64,000 bases of DNA from Chitinophagales bacterium (GCA_041392475.1 JAWKLZ010000001.1:310001-374000), one strand, 5' to 3'. Shown: positions 1 through 9,607, counted from the first letter of the stretch. Notes: generated from the sequence alone by a model not told the origin. Program-made: numbers and translations.

Positions 1-1
1 T

Positions 2-451
2 CATGTAAGTTTGTTTTGTTTGCTTTCTGCCATTAGTAGTTTACTTTATATGCGATTGAACAGCCAAATGACTCCTTCGGCAGGTGGTGCTGGTGCTGCT
101 CAAATGAAAATGATGCAATACATGATGCCATTCATGTTGTTGTTTTTCTTCAATAGTTTCTCAGCAGGGTTGACCTATTATTTCTTCTTGTCAAATATCA
201 TCAGTTTTGGTCAACAATATGCCATTAAAAACTATTTTATTGACGAAGAAGCCATTCACAAACAACTGCAATCCAATAAGAAGAAACCACCAAAGAAGTC
301 AAAATTTCAGGAAAGACTTCAAAAAATGATGGAAGAACAAGAAGCACAAAAAAGAGGCTTGAAAGGAGGAAACAAAGATGCAGACCCAAATGCAGAAACT
401 AAAAGAATCAGTGGCACAAATCGAACGAAGCCCAAAAAACGCAAAAAATAA
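2..451 (+). CDS. yidC: Membrane protein insertase YidC, C-terminal part (5' truncated by window edge)
   Basis: This is the C-terminal end of the YidC/Oxa1 insertase, which inserts and folds inner-membrane proteins with or without SecYEG. The reading frame is open from the first bases of the window, so the gene begins upstream. Visible are the end of one membrane helix, the Met-rich stretch MKMMQYMMPFMLLFFF that is typical of YidC, and a last hydrophobic segment ending near FGQQYAIKNYF. A strongly basic cytoplasmic tail follows (KKKPPKKSK, then many Lys/Arg to the stop); such tails bind ribosomes in some YidC proteins. Family assignment is firm; the ribosome-binding role here is inference. Confidence 0.93.
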   Translation, partial: HVSLFCLLSAISSLLYMRLNSQMTPSAGGAGAAQMKMMQYMMPFMLLFFFNSFSAGLTYYFFLSNIISFGQQYAIKNYFIDEEAIHKQLQSNKKKPPKKSKFQERLQKMMEEQEAQKRGLKGGNKDADPNAETKRISGTNRTKPKKRKK

Positions 452-780
452 AGAAATCTTTTTGCAATTTTGAGGTAAAGTAGCTGGAAAAGTAAGCCAG
501 CGTACTTTTATTACAATGTTCATTGTGTTTACAAAACTTTGAAAACTTATCTTCCGTTAGGATTATGGACTGTCAAAACTGCGACCCTTTGAAGTTTCAA
601 TAAGAATTATTGTTAAAATTTGTAAAGGCTTTTTTGTAGTTTTGTGTTTGGCGAGTGGCGTTTAACAAACATTTACATAAATAAGAATTATTCGTATTTA
701 TTTAAAAAAATAACCATCTCTCCAAAATAAACTTAGTATTTAATTGGTCAATTCATTAACAAATAAAAATTCTAAAGATT
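452..780. other. Intergenic spacer between yidC and the first sialidase-like gene
   Basis: No gene is seen in these 329 bases. A short hairpin (AAAAGTA at 488-494 with TACTTTT at 503-509) precedes a few T residues and may end yidC transcription; an alternative pairing, GCTGG with CCAGC, overlaps it. TAGTTTTG at 637-644 fits the Bacteroidota -7 element TAnnTTTG and could be the promoter of the gene at 781, but no TTG lies at the usual distance upstream. Both calls are tentative. Confidence 0.4.
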
Positions 781-3750
781 ATGTTTAGAGCTTTACTTTT
801 AACCTTACTAGTAGGCAGTTGCTTGTCTGTAAATGCACAGACTCAAGCACCTTCAACTACTACTAAGGCAGACATTTATTCTGTGCTTACAACTCCATTT
901 CCTGCAAAATACAAAGTGACAACTGGAAATGAGTTGAATTCTACTACTACAAGACCTGCTTCTGGTGACTATGTTCCTCAGAAAAGCGGTGTAGGAACAA
1001 TTATCGGTACGACTACTTACGATCTTCAAACAAACTATGGTATGTGTAGAAGGATTGTAGTGTCTGGTGATAATGTATATGCAGCTTGGACAGGAAGCGA
1101 AACAGGTGATGTTGCTGCTCCTGATCGTGGTACTTTTCTAAATATGTCCAATGACGGTGGTGACACATGGATGTCTTTGGAAGCAGCAAACATTAGACGT
1201 GAGAGTCAACGTGTTGGTTGGCCTAACTTGGGTGTAGTAGAATCAGGTGCCAATCAGGGACGTCTGTTTTCTATTACTCATAGTGGTGCTGATGGATTAA
1301 ACTTTGCTTATTTAGATGCAGGTAGTACAGAGTGGCAAGATGCTATCATTCCAGGAGATGCGGATGCTGTATGGCCTCGTGCTGCTGTTGATGGTGAGAA
1401 CATTCACGTAATCACTTCACGTAATGGTACATTTGGGTGCGGTGCTGATGGAGGATTGGCTTATTTCCGTTCACAAGATGGTGGAGATACATGGGAAGGT
1501 CCTATTTGTGTTGCAGATGCTACTTCTGGATTAGGATTGGGTGAAATCGACGATGATGCTTCTTTGAGAGCAGATAGTTATTTCATTGATGCAAAAGACG
1601 GAGTAGTTGCATTCGCTTATGGTAACTTTGGTGAAGACCTAGTTGTTTTCAAATCAACTAATGGTGGTGATACTTGGGCTGCTATTATTGCTCAATCAGT
1701 AGATGTTGATCCTGAAGGTGATGGAAGTACAATCTTAGAATCTGCTGTAACATCTGGTGGTGGTATCAGCTTGTTGATTGATGGTGGTGAAGTAAACCTT
1801 TGGTATGAGCGTATTTTTAATGCAGATGCGAATAGTAGCTATATTGTAAACAGTACTTGTATCATGCACTGGAAAGAAAGCTTTGGTACAAATGGTTCTA
1901 AAGTGATTGGTCCTACAGTATTGCAGGATTACGATGGCGATATGATTGCGACCGTTGATACTCAAAATGAAGAATTCCAAATTTATGGCAATACATTGCT
2001 TGGACAAACAAGTGCAGGTATAGATGCAAATGGAACTTACTATGTAGCTTATTCTTCTGTTAGAGATGGTGCTTTTGAAAATGCTGCAAGAGAATACAGA
2101 GATATTTACGTTATTTCTTCTAATGATGGTGGTGCAACTTGGATGGGACCTTTTCGTATTTCGGATAGCGCAACAACTGAAGATGTATATCCATCTATTC
2201 AAAGAGATGTAAAAGATGTTTTGCACCTCGTTTGGCAGTCTGACGCTTTAACTGGTACTGCTGTTCAGGAAGATCAAGCAGAATTTACTACCAATGAAAT
2301 CACTTATTTAAAGATTCCTGTTGGTGATGTAATGGGCATGGCTCCACGCAACAACACTACTCCAATCATTTTCCCTTATTTAGGTGGATTCTTACCAAAT
2401 CCATTGGAAGGCTGTGAAGGCGTGATTGAGCGATTTGATACACACGTATTGGATTTTCCTGATGGTGACTTGACAGATGATATTGTGATTAGCAATACTT
2501 TTGATATCAATGTAGCAGGTAGCGAAGGTTACTGGATTTTGACAGTAACAGACAGCGATGGCAATACGATTGAAGATATTCCATTGGATGCCAATGGCGA
2601 CCCAATTCTTCAACAAGTATTGGCAGATAGTGGTCCTCCTACCATTTTCTTAGAACCCTTGTTGGAAATCAATGGAGGTTTGTATTCATTAGGATTTTTT
2701 GAAGAAATCGATGTAGTAGCAGGTTCTGAATATGTTGATTCAGGTGCTATTAGTCAAGATGATGGTGATTTCTTTGGCTGTCCTTCTTCGGTTACAGTAG
2801 ATAACCCTGTTGATACTGCAAACCCAACTCCTGTAGATCAACCTTTCCAAGTAGTTTATACAGCAACTGATCACCTCGGTAAATCGGCTTCTCTTACTCG
2901 ATTGGTAAATGTAATCGGTATTGATGCTGAAGCTCCATTTATCCAACTTTTGACAGCAAGAGCAGACTCTATACAAGAAGATGGTGCAGTTTATGAGATT
3001 GAAGTAGAAGTAGGTGGTGTTTGGCAAGAACCTGGTTTTATTGCATTGGACAACGTTGACTTAGTGATGACAGATGATGTAGTAATTGGAGGAGATACAG
3101 TAGATTTAGAAAATGTGGGTACTTACATTGTTACTTACACTGCTACTGACAATGCTGGTAATTCTGCAAGTGTTACTCGTCAAGTAGTTGTACGTGACGG
3201 TACTGCACCAACAGTTGGTTTGATTGGACCTGTTCCCGTAGTCGTTCCTTGTAATGGCAACTACTTTGAGTTTGGTGCAAATGCCTTCGACGCAGTAGAT
3301 GGTACTTTGCAAGTAGAAGTAGGCGGAGATTGTGTATGTACTACAACTGCAGGTAGCTATATCGTAACTTATACAGCTACAGATGCAAGTGGCAATACTA
3401 CAACTGAGTCTCGCTTGGTTATCGTTCAAGGTAACTGTGCTGAAGATTGTTCTACTAATCCTGCAAGCCCATGTTTTGTAGATGCTATCAATGACAACTA
3501 TGAGCTTTACCAAGCCATTACCATGCGTCCAAATCCAACAAATGGTCTTTTAACCATTGACATTGAAGGAGTGAATGTATCTGGTGCAAATGTGGAAGTG
3601 TTCAACCTTGTAGGTGAATTGATTCACACAGAAACCATGCAGTCTTCTACTTTGAGCATTGATTTAGCAAGCCAAGCTGCTGGCATGTATGTAGTGAAAG
3701 TAAATACTGCTGAAGGTGCCATTGCTAAAAAGATAGTGCTTGAAAAATAA
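781..3750 (+). CDS. Secreted sialidase-like beta-propeller protein with Ig-like domains and T9SS type A sorting domain
   Basis: A 989-residue exported protein. Residues 1-20 form a signal peptide ending at NAQ. The N-terminal half (about 70-520) carries at least four Asp-box motifs of the form SxDGGxTW (first at residues 123-130), the hallmark of BNR/sialidase-type beta-propellers. From about 560 to 900 there are several Ig-like modules of the DUF5011/HYR type, each ending in a strand such as TYIVTYTATDNAGN. The last 80 residues are a type A T9SS sorting domain (PNPTNG, then VFNLVGE, ending IVLEK). It should be secreted across the outer membrane and anchored on or released from the surface. 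Sialidase activity is not shown: I could not confirm the catalytic Arg triad, Tyr and Glu. The next gene is a close paralog in the same orientation. Confidence 0.85.
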   Translation: MFRALLLTLLVGSCLSVNAQTQAPSTTTKADIYSVLTTPFPAKYKVTTGNELNSTTTRPASGDYVPQKSGVGTIIGTTTYDLQTNYGMCRRIVVSGDNVYAAWTGSETGDVAAPDRGTFLNMSNDGGDTWMSLEAANIRRESQRVGWPNLGVVESGANQGRLFSITHSGADGLNFAYLDAGSTEWQDAIIPGDADAVWPRAAVDGENIHVITSRNGTFGCGADGGLAYFRSQDGGDTWEGPICVADATSGLGLGEIDDDASLRADSYFIDAKDGVVAFAYGNFGEDLVVFKSTNGGDTWAAIIAQSVDVDPEGDGSTILESAVTSGGGISLLIDGGEVNLWYERIFNADANSSYIVNSTCIMHWKESFGTNGSKVIGPTVLQDYDGDMIATVDTQNEEFQIYGNTLLGQTSAGIDANGTYYVAYSSVRDGAFENAAREYRDIYVISSNDGGATWMGPFRISDSATTEDVYPSIQRDVKDVLHLVWQSDALTGTAVQEDQAEFTTNEITYLKIPVGDVMGMAPRNNTTPIIFPYLGGFLPNPLEGCEGVIERFDTHVLDFPDGDLTDDIVISNTFDINVAGSEGYWILTVTDSDGNTIEDIPLDANGDPILQQVLADSGPPTIFLEPLLEINGGLYSLGFFEEIDVVAGSEYVDSGAISQDDGDFFGCPSSVTVDNPVDTANPTPVDQPFQVVYTATDHLGKSASLTRLVNVIGIDAEAPFIQLLTARADSIQEDGAVYEIEVEVGGVWQEPGFIALDNVDLVMTDDVVIGGDTVDLENVGTYIVTYTATDNAGNSASVTRQVVVRDGTAPTVGLIGPVPVVVPCNGNYFEFGANAFDAVDGTLQVEVGGDCVCTTTAGSYIVTYTATDASGNTTTESRLVIVQGNCAEDCSTNPASPCFVDAINDNYELYQAITMRPNPTNGLLTIDIEGVNVSGANVEVFNLVGELIHTETMQSSTLSIDLASQAAGMYVVKVNTAEGAIAKKIVLEK

Positions 3751-3833
3751 TCATTGAAGTGATGATTTACACTATAATTTGACTTCAAAATATTGATAAT
3801 CAGTTATTGGTATTTGATTTCAAATGCTTTATC

Positions 3834-3868
3834 AAAAGCCACTTGTCTATTCAGGCAAGTGGCTTTTT
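3834..3868 (+). terminator. Rho-independent terminator after the first sialidase-like gene
   Basis: A perfect 12-bp stem (AAAAGCCACTTG at 3834-3845, CAAGTGGCTTTT at 3856-3867) with a 10-base loop runs into a T-rich tail. It lies 83 bases after the stop at 3750, so the two paralogs are probably separate transcription units. The rest of the 312-base spacer (3751-4062) holds nothing else I can support; a 67-codon ORF through it looks random. Confidence 0.85.
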
Positions 3869-4062
3869 GTATATATGCTCTGTGGAAATATTCTTCAAAT
3901 GGTTTATAGGAAACAAATAAGACAGTTACTGACGATTTTTCTGCTTATATTTATTGAAAATTTGTTATTATTATGCAACGATTTTTTGACCTTTTACCTA
4001 CTAATGAATAGAACAAAGTTACTTTAACATCAATTTTTACTCAATTAAAACTTTAACCGATT

Positions 4063-7059
4063 ATGGTACGAACATTACTGTGTACTTTTTTAATGCTCTT
4101 TTTTGTGTATTCACAAGCACAAGAAGCCTATCAACCCATTCGCCCTTATTCTGTAAATTCTCTGGTTCAAGACTATGATTGTCAAGATATAAGTGGGGTT
4201 GAGGAGGCAAGTGCTTCAATGAACAAACCGATTACAAGTAAACCTGTTTTCAAAAAAAATGCAGGGGTATCTATTGGAACGACTACTTATGACCTTCAAA
4301 CCAATGTGGGCGTATGTCGTCGTGTCATGGTAGAGGACAACAACGTGTATGCTATGTGGACTATGAGTCATACCTTTGATTTGGCAGCACCCGACCGTGG
4401 TACAGGCTTCAATGAATCAAACGATGGCGGTGAAACATGGCGTATGGCACCAACCACAAGATTGGAGGAAGAACGAAATGGCTGGCCGAACATAGGCAAA
4501 ACTGCCAATGGTCGCTTGTTTTCACTCGCACACTTTGCTTCAAGCACCAATGCAGTTAATGGACTAGCTTTTACTTATCGACAAGAAGGTTCTACGGAGT
4601 GGATTTCAACTGCCATTCCTGTAGATTTGGATGCAACTTGGGCGAGAGCCGCAGCAGATGGTAATACGATTCATGTCATTGCTTGTCGATTTGAAGGTGA
4701 ATTTGAAGGGATTACCGCAGGCGTATCTTACATTCGTTCTACTGATGCAGGAGATACTTGGGAAGAACCTATCTTACTTCCTCGAATGGACGAAATAGTT
4801 CCTGCAAATGGTTGGTCCGCAGATACTTATTTTGTAGATGCAAAAAATGGAACAGTAGCAGTCGTATTGGGTAAATATGGTTCTGATCTGATTTTTTATA
4901 AGTCAGTAGATGGTGGCGATACTTGGAATGATCCTGTGATTGTCACCAATTCACCTGCTCCAAATGTAGATACAGTCAATGCAACCGATACAGATGAGCC
5001 TCTTTTTGAGCCTACTGCACTGGCAGGTGGTCAAATTAGTGTAATCATTGACAATGATGGTGAAACCCATATCTGGTACGATAGAATTTTCAACACTTTG
5101 TGTAATGGACAGCCTGGTGTTTGTTACTTACCCAACAGCACTGCCTTGATGTATTGGAAAGAATCTTATGGAGTAGGCAATGCAAAGATTTTGGGTAAAA
5201 CAGTAAGAATGGATTATACAGGTGATTGCGAAACGGTGATTGACTTCAATGCCGTTGAATCTCAAAGTTATAGCACTAGTTTGGTAGGTCATGCAAGTGC
5301 AGGTATTGATGCAGAAGGAAATTTGTACTTGGCATTTTCTTCCATGCGTGATGGTGCGTTTGAGCCAGACCGTCCTGATAGAATGTTCCGAGATGTTTAT
5401 CTCATCAAATCTATGGACAAAGGTGAAACTTGGGAAGGTCCTTACAATGTATCGGATGACCCAACAAGCGAAGATGTGTATCCTTCTATCGCAAGAACCG
5501 TAGATGGAAATGTTCACCTTGTTTACCAAAAAGACCAGTTTACTGGCGTAGCTGTAAATAATGCAAATGGTGGTACAAACGGACAAGATACCTTCGTTGA
5601 AAACGATATGCAATATGTGAAAATACCAGTTGGAGATATCGTTACACCTATGGATTTGAACAATACTTGTCCTTTGGCATTCACCTATGTAAACGGATTT
5701 TTACCCAACCCATTGGAGCAATGCCCTGCAACTATTGACCGTTTTGATACACACGTATTCGATTTTCCTGACGGAGATTTGACCGATCAAATTGTGATAT
5801 CCCATACATTCGACATCAATGTAGCGGGTAGTGAGGGTTATTGGATATTAACAGTGACAGACAGTGACGGGAATACCATTGAAGACATCCCATTGGACGG
5901 AAATGGAGATCCAATTCTTCAAACTGTATTAGAAGATACAGATCCTCCTGCTCTATTCGTTCAGCCATTGGTCGAAATTGGAGGAAGTTTGTGGACTATT
6001 GGTGAATTCTTGGAAATCGATGTAGTAGTAGGTAGCGAATATATTGATGCAGGTGCAATAGCACAGGATGAAGGAGACGTATTTGGTTGTCCAGCGTCAG
6101 TTACTGTTGACAATCCTGTAACTACTGCGAGTCCAACACCTGCTGAACAACCCTTTGAAGTTATTTACACTGCTACAGACCATACAGGCAAAGAATCCAC
6201 TGCAAGTCGATTTGTGAATGTGATTGGAGCAGATTTTGAAGCACCGATTATTCAATTGTTATTGAGTGGTGATCCTAACGATACCGCCGAAAGTGGTTCT
6301 ACTTTCACCGTAGATGTCCAAATTGGAGCTGTTTGGGAAGAACCTGGTTTCTATGCATTTGACAATGTAGATTTAGACCTTACCAACAATGTAGTGATTG
6401 GTGGAGAGACAGTAGATTTGGAGAAAGTGGGAGAATACACCATCACCTACAATGTGATTGATAAAGGCGGCAACATTGGTGCTGCAACTCGTATTGTTTC
6501 TGTACAAGACCGTACAGGCCCTACCGTAGGTATCATTGGCCCTGTGCCAGTGGTAGTTCCTTGTAATGGTAATTACTTTGAATTTGGAGCCAATGCTTTT
6601 GATGAAGTAGATGGAAGTATTCAAATAGAAATAGGAGGTGATTGTGTATGCCCTACAATGGCAGGTAGTTATATTGTAACTTATAGTGCAACTGATGCAA
6701 GCGGCAACACAACTACTGAATCTCGATTGGTCATTGTTCAAGGAGCTTGTGATACAGCTTGTCCTACTGATGATCCTGAGAGTCCTTGTTTTGGCGTAGG
6801 AATCAACGACAATTACGAATTGTACCAATCAGTCAATCTCTATCCTAACCCAACAAGTCGTATCTTAAACATTGAAGTAGAAGGCATCAATGGTGCGAAT
6901 ATTCAAATATTCAACTTGGTAGGTGAATTGGTTCATACAGAAACCATGCAGGCTTCTAATTTGAGCATTGATATGGCAGATCAAGCAGCGGGTATGTATA
7001 TTGTAAAGGTAAACACCAATGAAGGAAGTATTGCGAAGAAAATAGTATTGGAGAAATAG
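4063..7059 (+). CDS. Secreted sialidase-like beta-propeller protein, tandem paralog, T9SS type A sorting domain
   Basis: A 998-residue paralog of the gene at 781 with the same architecture: signal peptide (residues 1-19, ending SQA), Asp-box beta-propeller (SNDGGETW, STDAGDTW, SVDGGDTW, SMDKGETW), Ig-like DUF5011-type modules, and a type A sorting domain (YPNPTSR, FNLVGEL, ending KIVLEK). Similarity is uneven. The block from about residue 560 to 640 (DTHVFDFPDGDLTDQIVIS onward) and the C-terminal 170 residues are nearly identical to the paralog, while the N-terminal 70 residues and the loops between Asp boxes differ. That fits duplication followed by divergence at the propeller surface. The substrate is unknown. 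A terminator follows at 7132. Confidence 0.85.
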   Translation: MVRTLLCTFLMLFFVYSQAQEAYQPIRPYSVNSLVQDYDCQDISGVEEASASMNKPITSKPVFKKNAGVSIGTTTYDLQTNVGVCRRVMVEDNNVYAMWTMSHTFDLAAPDRGTGFNESNDGGETWRMAPTTRLEEERNGWPNIGKTANGRLFSLAHFASSTNAVNGLAFTYRQEGSTEWISTAIPVDLDATWARAAADGNTIHVIACRFEGEFEGITAGVSYIRSTDAGDTWEEPILLPRMDEIVPANGWSADTYFVDAKNGTVAVVLGKYGSDLIFYKSVDGGDTWNDPVIVTNSPAPNVDTVNATDTDEPLFEPTALAGGQISVIIDNDGETHIWYDRIFNTLCNGQPGVCYLPNSTALMYWKESYGVGNAKILGKTVRMDYTGDCETVIDFNAVESQSYSTSLVGHASAGIDAEGNLYLAFSSMRDGAFEPDRPDRMFRDVYLIKSMDKGETWEGPYNVSDDPTSEDVYPSIARTVDGNVHLVYQKDQFTGVAVNNANGGTNGQDTFVENDMQYVKIPVGDIVTPMDLNNTCPLAFTYVNGFLPNPLEQCPATIDRFDTHVFDFPDGDLTDQIVISHTFDINVAGSEGYWILTVTDSDGNTIEDIPLDGNGDPILQTVLEDTDPPALFVQPLVEIGGSLWTIGEFLEIDVVVGSEYIDAGAIAQDEGDVFGCPASVTVDNPVTTASPTPAEQPFEVIYTATDHTGKESTASRFVNVIGADFEAPIIQLLLSGDPNDTAESGSTFTVDVQIGAVWEEPGFYAFDNVDLDLTNNVVIGGETVDLEKVGEYTITYNVIDKGGNIGAATRIVSVQDRTGPTVGIIGPVPVVVPCNGNYFEFGANAFDEVDGSIQIEIGGDCVCPTMAGSYIVTYSATDASGNTTTESRLVIVQGACDTACPTDDPESPCFGVGINDNYELYQSVNLYPNPTSRILNIEVEGINGANIQIFNLVGELVHTETMQASNLSIDMADQAAGMYIVKVNTNEGSIAKKIVLEK

Positions 7060-7131
7060 ACTTTAGACAAAAAATCAAATATATAAGACCTTAACTAATT
7101 GGTTGTCAATTGATTTATTTGTCATTATAGG

Positions 7132-7168
7132 TAAGCCATCGTTAGCAATAACGATGGCTTATTTTTTT
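7132..7168 (+). terminator. Strong rho-independent terminator
   Basis: A perfect 13-bp stem (TAAGCCATCGTTA at 7132-7144, TAACGATGGCTTA at 7149-7161) closes a GCAA tetraloop of the GNRA type and is followed by seven T residues (7162-7168). It lies 72 bases after the stop of the second sialidase-like gene. Confidence 0.92.
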
Positions 7169-7187
7169 ATCAAGATTTGGACTAATG

Positions 7188-7229
7188 AGACTTTAGATGA
7201 AATATTGAAGACGTAAGACGTAAGACTTT
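7188..7229. repeat. Degenerate heptanucleotide repeat array (AGACNNN)
   Basis: Six consecutive 7-base units stay in phase. AGACGTA occurs twice in tandem (7209-7222), is flanked by AGACTTT at 7188-7194 and 7223-7229, and AGATGAA and ATATTGA fill the units between. A weaker AGAC-phased stretch starts at 7065, right after the stop of the preceding gene. The array lies in the 360-base spacer between two convergent genes (ends 7059 and 7420). Similar arrays occur at 16877, 47915, 48004 and 61614. Confidence 0.6.
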
Positions 7230-7238
7230 AAATTAGCT

Positions 7239-7356
7239 AAACCTTCAAAATAATTCGGACAAGTTTTGTGTTTGAATCCCGATTAATATAAGAGGCAAGT
7301 TTTGTAGTTTGAATTTGAGTTTTCACTTAGGATTTGGACAAAAGATTTAAGTGAAA
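7239..7356. repeat. Repeat-rich remainder of a convergent spacer
   Basis: Three signals lie together here. CAAGTTTTGT occurs twice (7259-7268 and 7296-7305), each time followed within a few bases by TTTGAAT. A perfect 9-bp inverted repeat pairs TTTCACTTA (7321-7329) with TAAGTGAAA (7348-7356). The segments AAACCTTCAAAATAAT (7239-7254) and TTTGAATTTGAGTTT (7308-7322) recur in the same order in another convergent spacer at 44059-44130. No gene is seen. Confidence 0.5.
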
Positions 7357-7419
7357 TGGTGTTTTCGATGCAATTTGGTTATAATCAAATGTTTAATCCT
7401 TGTGCCTTACATCTTAATT

Positions 7420-8763
7420 TTACTCACTCTCCAAAATCTCCTTAAATTGCCCTGCAATCGTAGTGCTCAAAACTCCGACTATACCTGCAACCGAGGCCCA
7501 AATACCATTTTGTACCTTTTCAACTTCAAAGTTGCCCGTCACTAAATAATAAATCACAAAAGGAAGCACAGCAGTCGTCAATCCCACTAAAACGGAGGCG
7601 GTTACTCGGCGAACATTTTGGATGATGATGGAAATAAAATAAAAACCCAACAGAAATACAAAAGGCAATAACAGCAGACCAATCGCAAACTGTTTGTACC
7701 AGACAAGTGCAATATTTGTCCCCAAAACAATGTCCATAAAAAAAGTAATTCCCAACATACACAACAAAAAGAAGGTATTGAGGATGGTATAAAGCAAAAT
7801 ATGACGGGCTTGATAGTTGCGGATTTCGGAGAAATAAGCCCTGTCAATTGTAATATTTTTGGGAATCAATACTTTTCCTGCAAATTTGTTGAGCCTCTCC
7901 CCAAAGCGATCAATGATACTTTGAGAAAAGTATTGCAAATTAGCCGTCAATAAAGGAACTTCCGAAATTTGATAAGAATGAAGCATATACCACACCAAAG
8001 AAAGAAGAATGTTGAGTGCAACAATCACCTGAATTGCAAAAAGTAAGGAATGTGCATTGGCAAGAAAAGTGGCAATCAAACACACGCTGATTAACTGAAA
8101 AAACTTGATAAAAGGACTGATGAGTAGCGACATATTCTGAAACTTCAAAGGCAAGACCCTCAGCGCAATATTGTCTGTTTTACGAGCCTCTTCAAAACTC
8201 ACCTTACCGCTACTCACAGGCAAAACCTGATTTTCCCAAACCCGTTCCCAACTTTCCTCCAACTCCTCTGGACTGACGTTTGCATTTTTGTAAATTTCGT
8301 AGTAACGATCTCGAAAAAGGGCTTTTGTCAAATCATTGTCCACCTCACAAAATTCTTCTGCAATAGCTTGATCCTCTGCTTTCATACTAAACTTTGTTAG
8401 TTTTGAAGTATTTAGCAAGGTAAAAAAAGTCGCTTTATCCAAACCACCCAACAGTCCAAAAACTGCTCTGCCGAAAAACCATTGATAAGTTCTCGGTATG
8501 ATATGACTTGTCACCAAATTGCCGTAGATATAAGTGAAGCCTGCCAAAATTACGAATAGCAAGATATTGGACATTGCGTTTTGAGTGAAGTAGCGGAAAT
8601 GTGCTGTTAGCGCAAAAATACTCACCAAAACCCACACCGCATCGCCAATAATCATAGACCACGGACGCAAAAACAGCAGATCCACCATACGAGAAAGCCA
8701 ATCAACAATTCGTCGACTCACAGGAATATCGGAGTAAATACCTAAGTTTTGTTCTTGATCCAT
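7420..8763 (-). CDS. Multi-pass membrane protein of unknown function
   Basis: A 447-residue protein starting at an ATG (8761-8763). It has about eight to nine hydrophobic segments: a pair near residues 35-90, a cluster around 210-265, then four long segments from about 320 to 430. Between the first and second groups is a soluble, acidic stretch (about 125-195, for example EELEESWERVWEN). There is no signal peptide or recognisable catalytic motif, and I do not recognise the family. It lies 93 bases downstream of ribA on the same strand and could be its distal operon partner, but nothing in the sequence ties it to flavin metabolism. It faces the sialidase-like gene tail to tail. Confidence 0.75.
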   Translation of the reverse strand: MDQEQNLGIYSDIPVSRRIVDWLSRMVDLLFLRPWSMIIGDAVWVLVSIFALTAHFRYFTQNAMSNILLFVILAGFTYIYGNLVTSHIIPRTYQWFFGRAVFGLLGGLDKATFFTLLNTSKLTKFSMKAEDQAIAEEFCEVDNDLTKALFRDRYYEIYKNANVSPEELEESWERVWENQVLPVSSGKVSFEEARKTDNIALRVLPLKFQNMSLLISPFIKFFQLISVCLIATFLANAHSLLFAIQVIVALNILLSLVWYMLHSYQISEVPLLTANLQYFSQSIIDRFGERLNKFAGKVLIPKNITIDRAYFSEIRNYQARHILLYTILNTFFLLCMLGITFFMDIVLGTNIALVWYKQFAIGLLLLPFVFLLGFYFISIIIQNVRRVTASVLVGLTTAVLPFVIYYLVTGNFEVEKVQNGIWASVAGIVGVLSTTIAGQFKEILESE

Positions 8764-8856
8764 ATCTGTCTAATAGGGTTTAGCGTTAAAATTGATTTTT
8801 TGGGCGAATCAGATATACCAAGGTGTCTCAATCAAGTAGGCACAATAACCATGCTA

Positions 8857-9444
8857 TTATTTTAAATCCAGAATATGCCCCATGAGTGATTTCTTTGTTC
8901 TAAGGTAAGCCAAATTCTCTTTTTTAGGAGGCATTTCAAGTGGCAATCTACTGACCACATTGATGAAACTATTGTCGAAAGCCTCTACTTTTTGCGGATT
9001 ATTAGTCATGAGATGAATCTCCTTCACTCCCAAATCCGTCAACATTTCAATGGCCACCCCGTATGTCCGTTCATCTGGCTCAAATCCAAGATGGATGTTT
9101 GCATCAACTGTATTAATTCCTTTATCTTGAAGATTATAAGCCTTCATCTTATTGATAATGCCAATGCCCCTTCCTTCCTGACGAAGATACAATACTACAC
9201 CTCCTTTCTCAGCCGTCACTTCCAATGCTCTTTCCAATTGCTCCCCACAATCGCACCGCAACGAACCAAAAATATCACCCGTCATGCACTCCGAATGAAT
9301 CCGAACCACCACAGGTTTTGTCAAATCTGTATTTTCGCTTACCATAGCAATGTGAGGCTTAGCTGATTCTGGCGAATTGGCATAAGCAATCATCTGAAAA
9401 AGCCCCCATTTAGTAGGCAAAACACTTTCTGCTTGTCTCAACAT
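8857..9444 (-). CDS. ribA: GTP cyclohydrolase II
   Basis: GTP cyclohydrolase II opens the GTP imidazole ring, the first committed step of riboflavin synthesis, in the cytoplasm. The 195-residue length fits the stand-alone enzyme rather than the RibBA fusion. The zinc ligands are visible as Cys53, Cys64 and Cys66 in SECMTGDIFGSLRCDCGEQL. Next come the GTP-binding LRQEGRGIGI stretch, the family motif NTVDANIHLGFEPDER, and TNNPQKVEA near the C-terminus. The ATG is at 9442-9444, 20 to 30 bases downstream of a good -7 promoter element. No other rib gene is in the window. Confidence 0.95.
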   Translation of the reverse strand: MLRQAESVLPTKWGLFQMIAYANSPESAKPHIAMVSENTDLTKPVVVRIHSECMTGDIFGSLRCDCGEQLERALEVTAEKGGVVLYLRQEGRGIGIINKMKAYNLQDKGINTVDANIHLGFEPDERTYGVAIEMLTDLGVKEIHLMTNNPQKVEAFDNSFINVVSRLPLEMPPKKENLAYLRTKKSLMGHILDLK

Positions 9445-9469
9445 ATTTTTTGATTTTCTTCTATAACAG

Positions 9470-9477
9470 CAAAGTTA
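9470..9477 (-). promoter_or_regulatory. Candidate -7 promoter element for ribA
   Basis: On the minus strand the sequence is TAACTTTG, an exact match to the Bacteroidota -7 consensus TAnnTTTG, placed to give a start about 20 bases before the ribA ATG. No TTG lies at the canonical -33 distance. The identical octamer precedes glnS (27126) and the MoxR-like gene (36404). Confidence 0.45.
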
Positions 9478-9607
9478 CTGAAATAGTTATTGCAAAAACA
9501 TGCCAAGCGCATCAAAAGCTTTTTGCTCAATAAGGAACGCTTCAAAAATAACTTCATCAATTTTATTTGATAATAAACTGATATTGAAGTATTTTTTTCA
9601 TTTTCAT

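Noticed and set aside
1735..2226. A 163-codon ORF antisense to the first sialidase-like gene, and similar ones at 3106-3513, 5128-5613 and 6373-6828
   Set aside because: They mirror Thr/Asp/Val-rich coding sequence, have Cys/Ile/Ser-rich products with no domains or start signals, and recur at the same places in both paralogs.
3824..4027. A 67-codon ORF between the two sialidase-like genes
   Set aside because: It runs through the terminator hairpin and the product looks random.
7262..7285. A tRNA-like T-arm sequence (TTTGAATCCC)
   Set aside because: No acceptor stem, D-arm or anticodon arm can be built around it; it is part of the spacer repeats.
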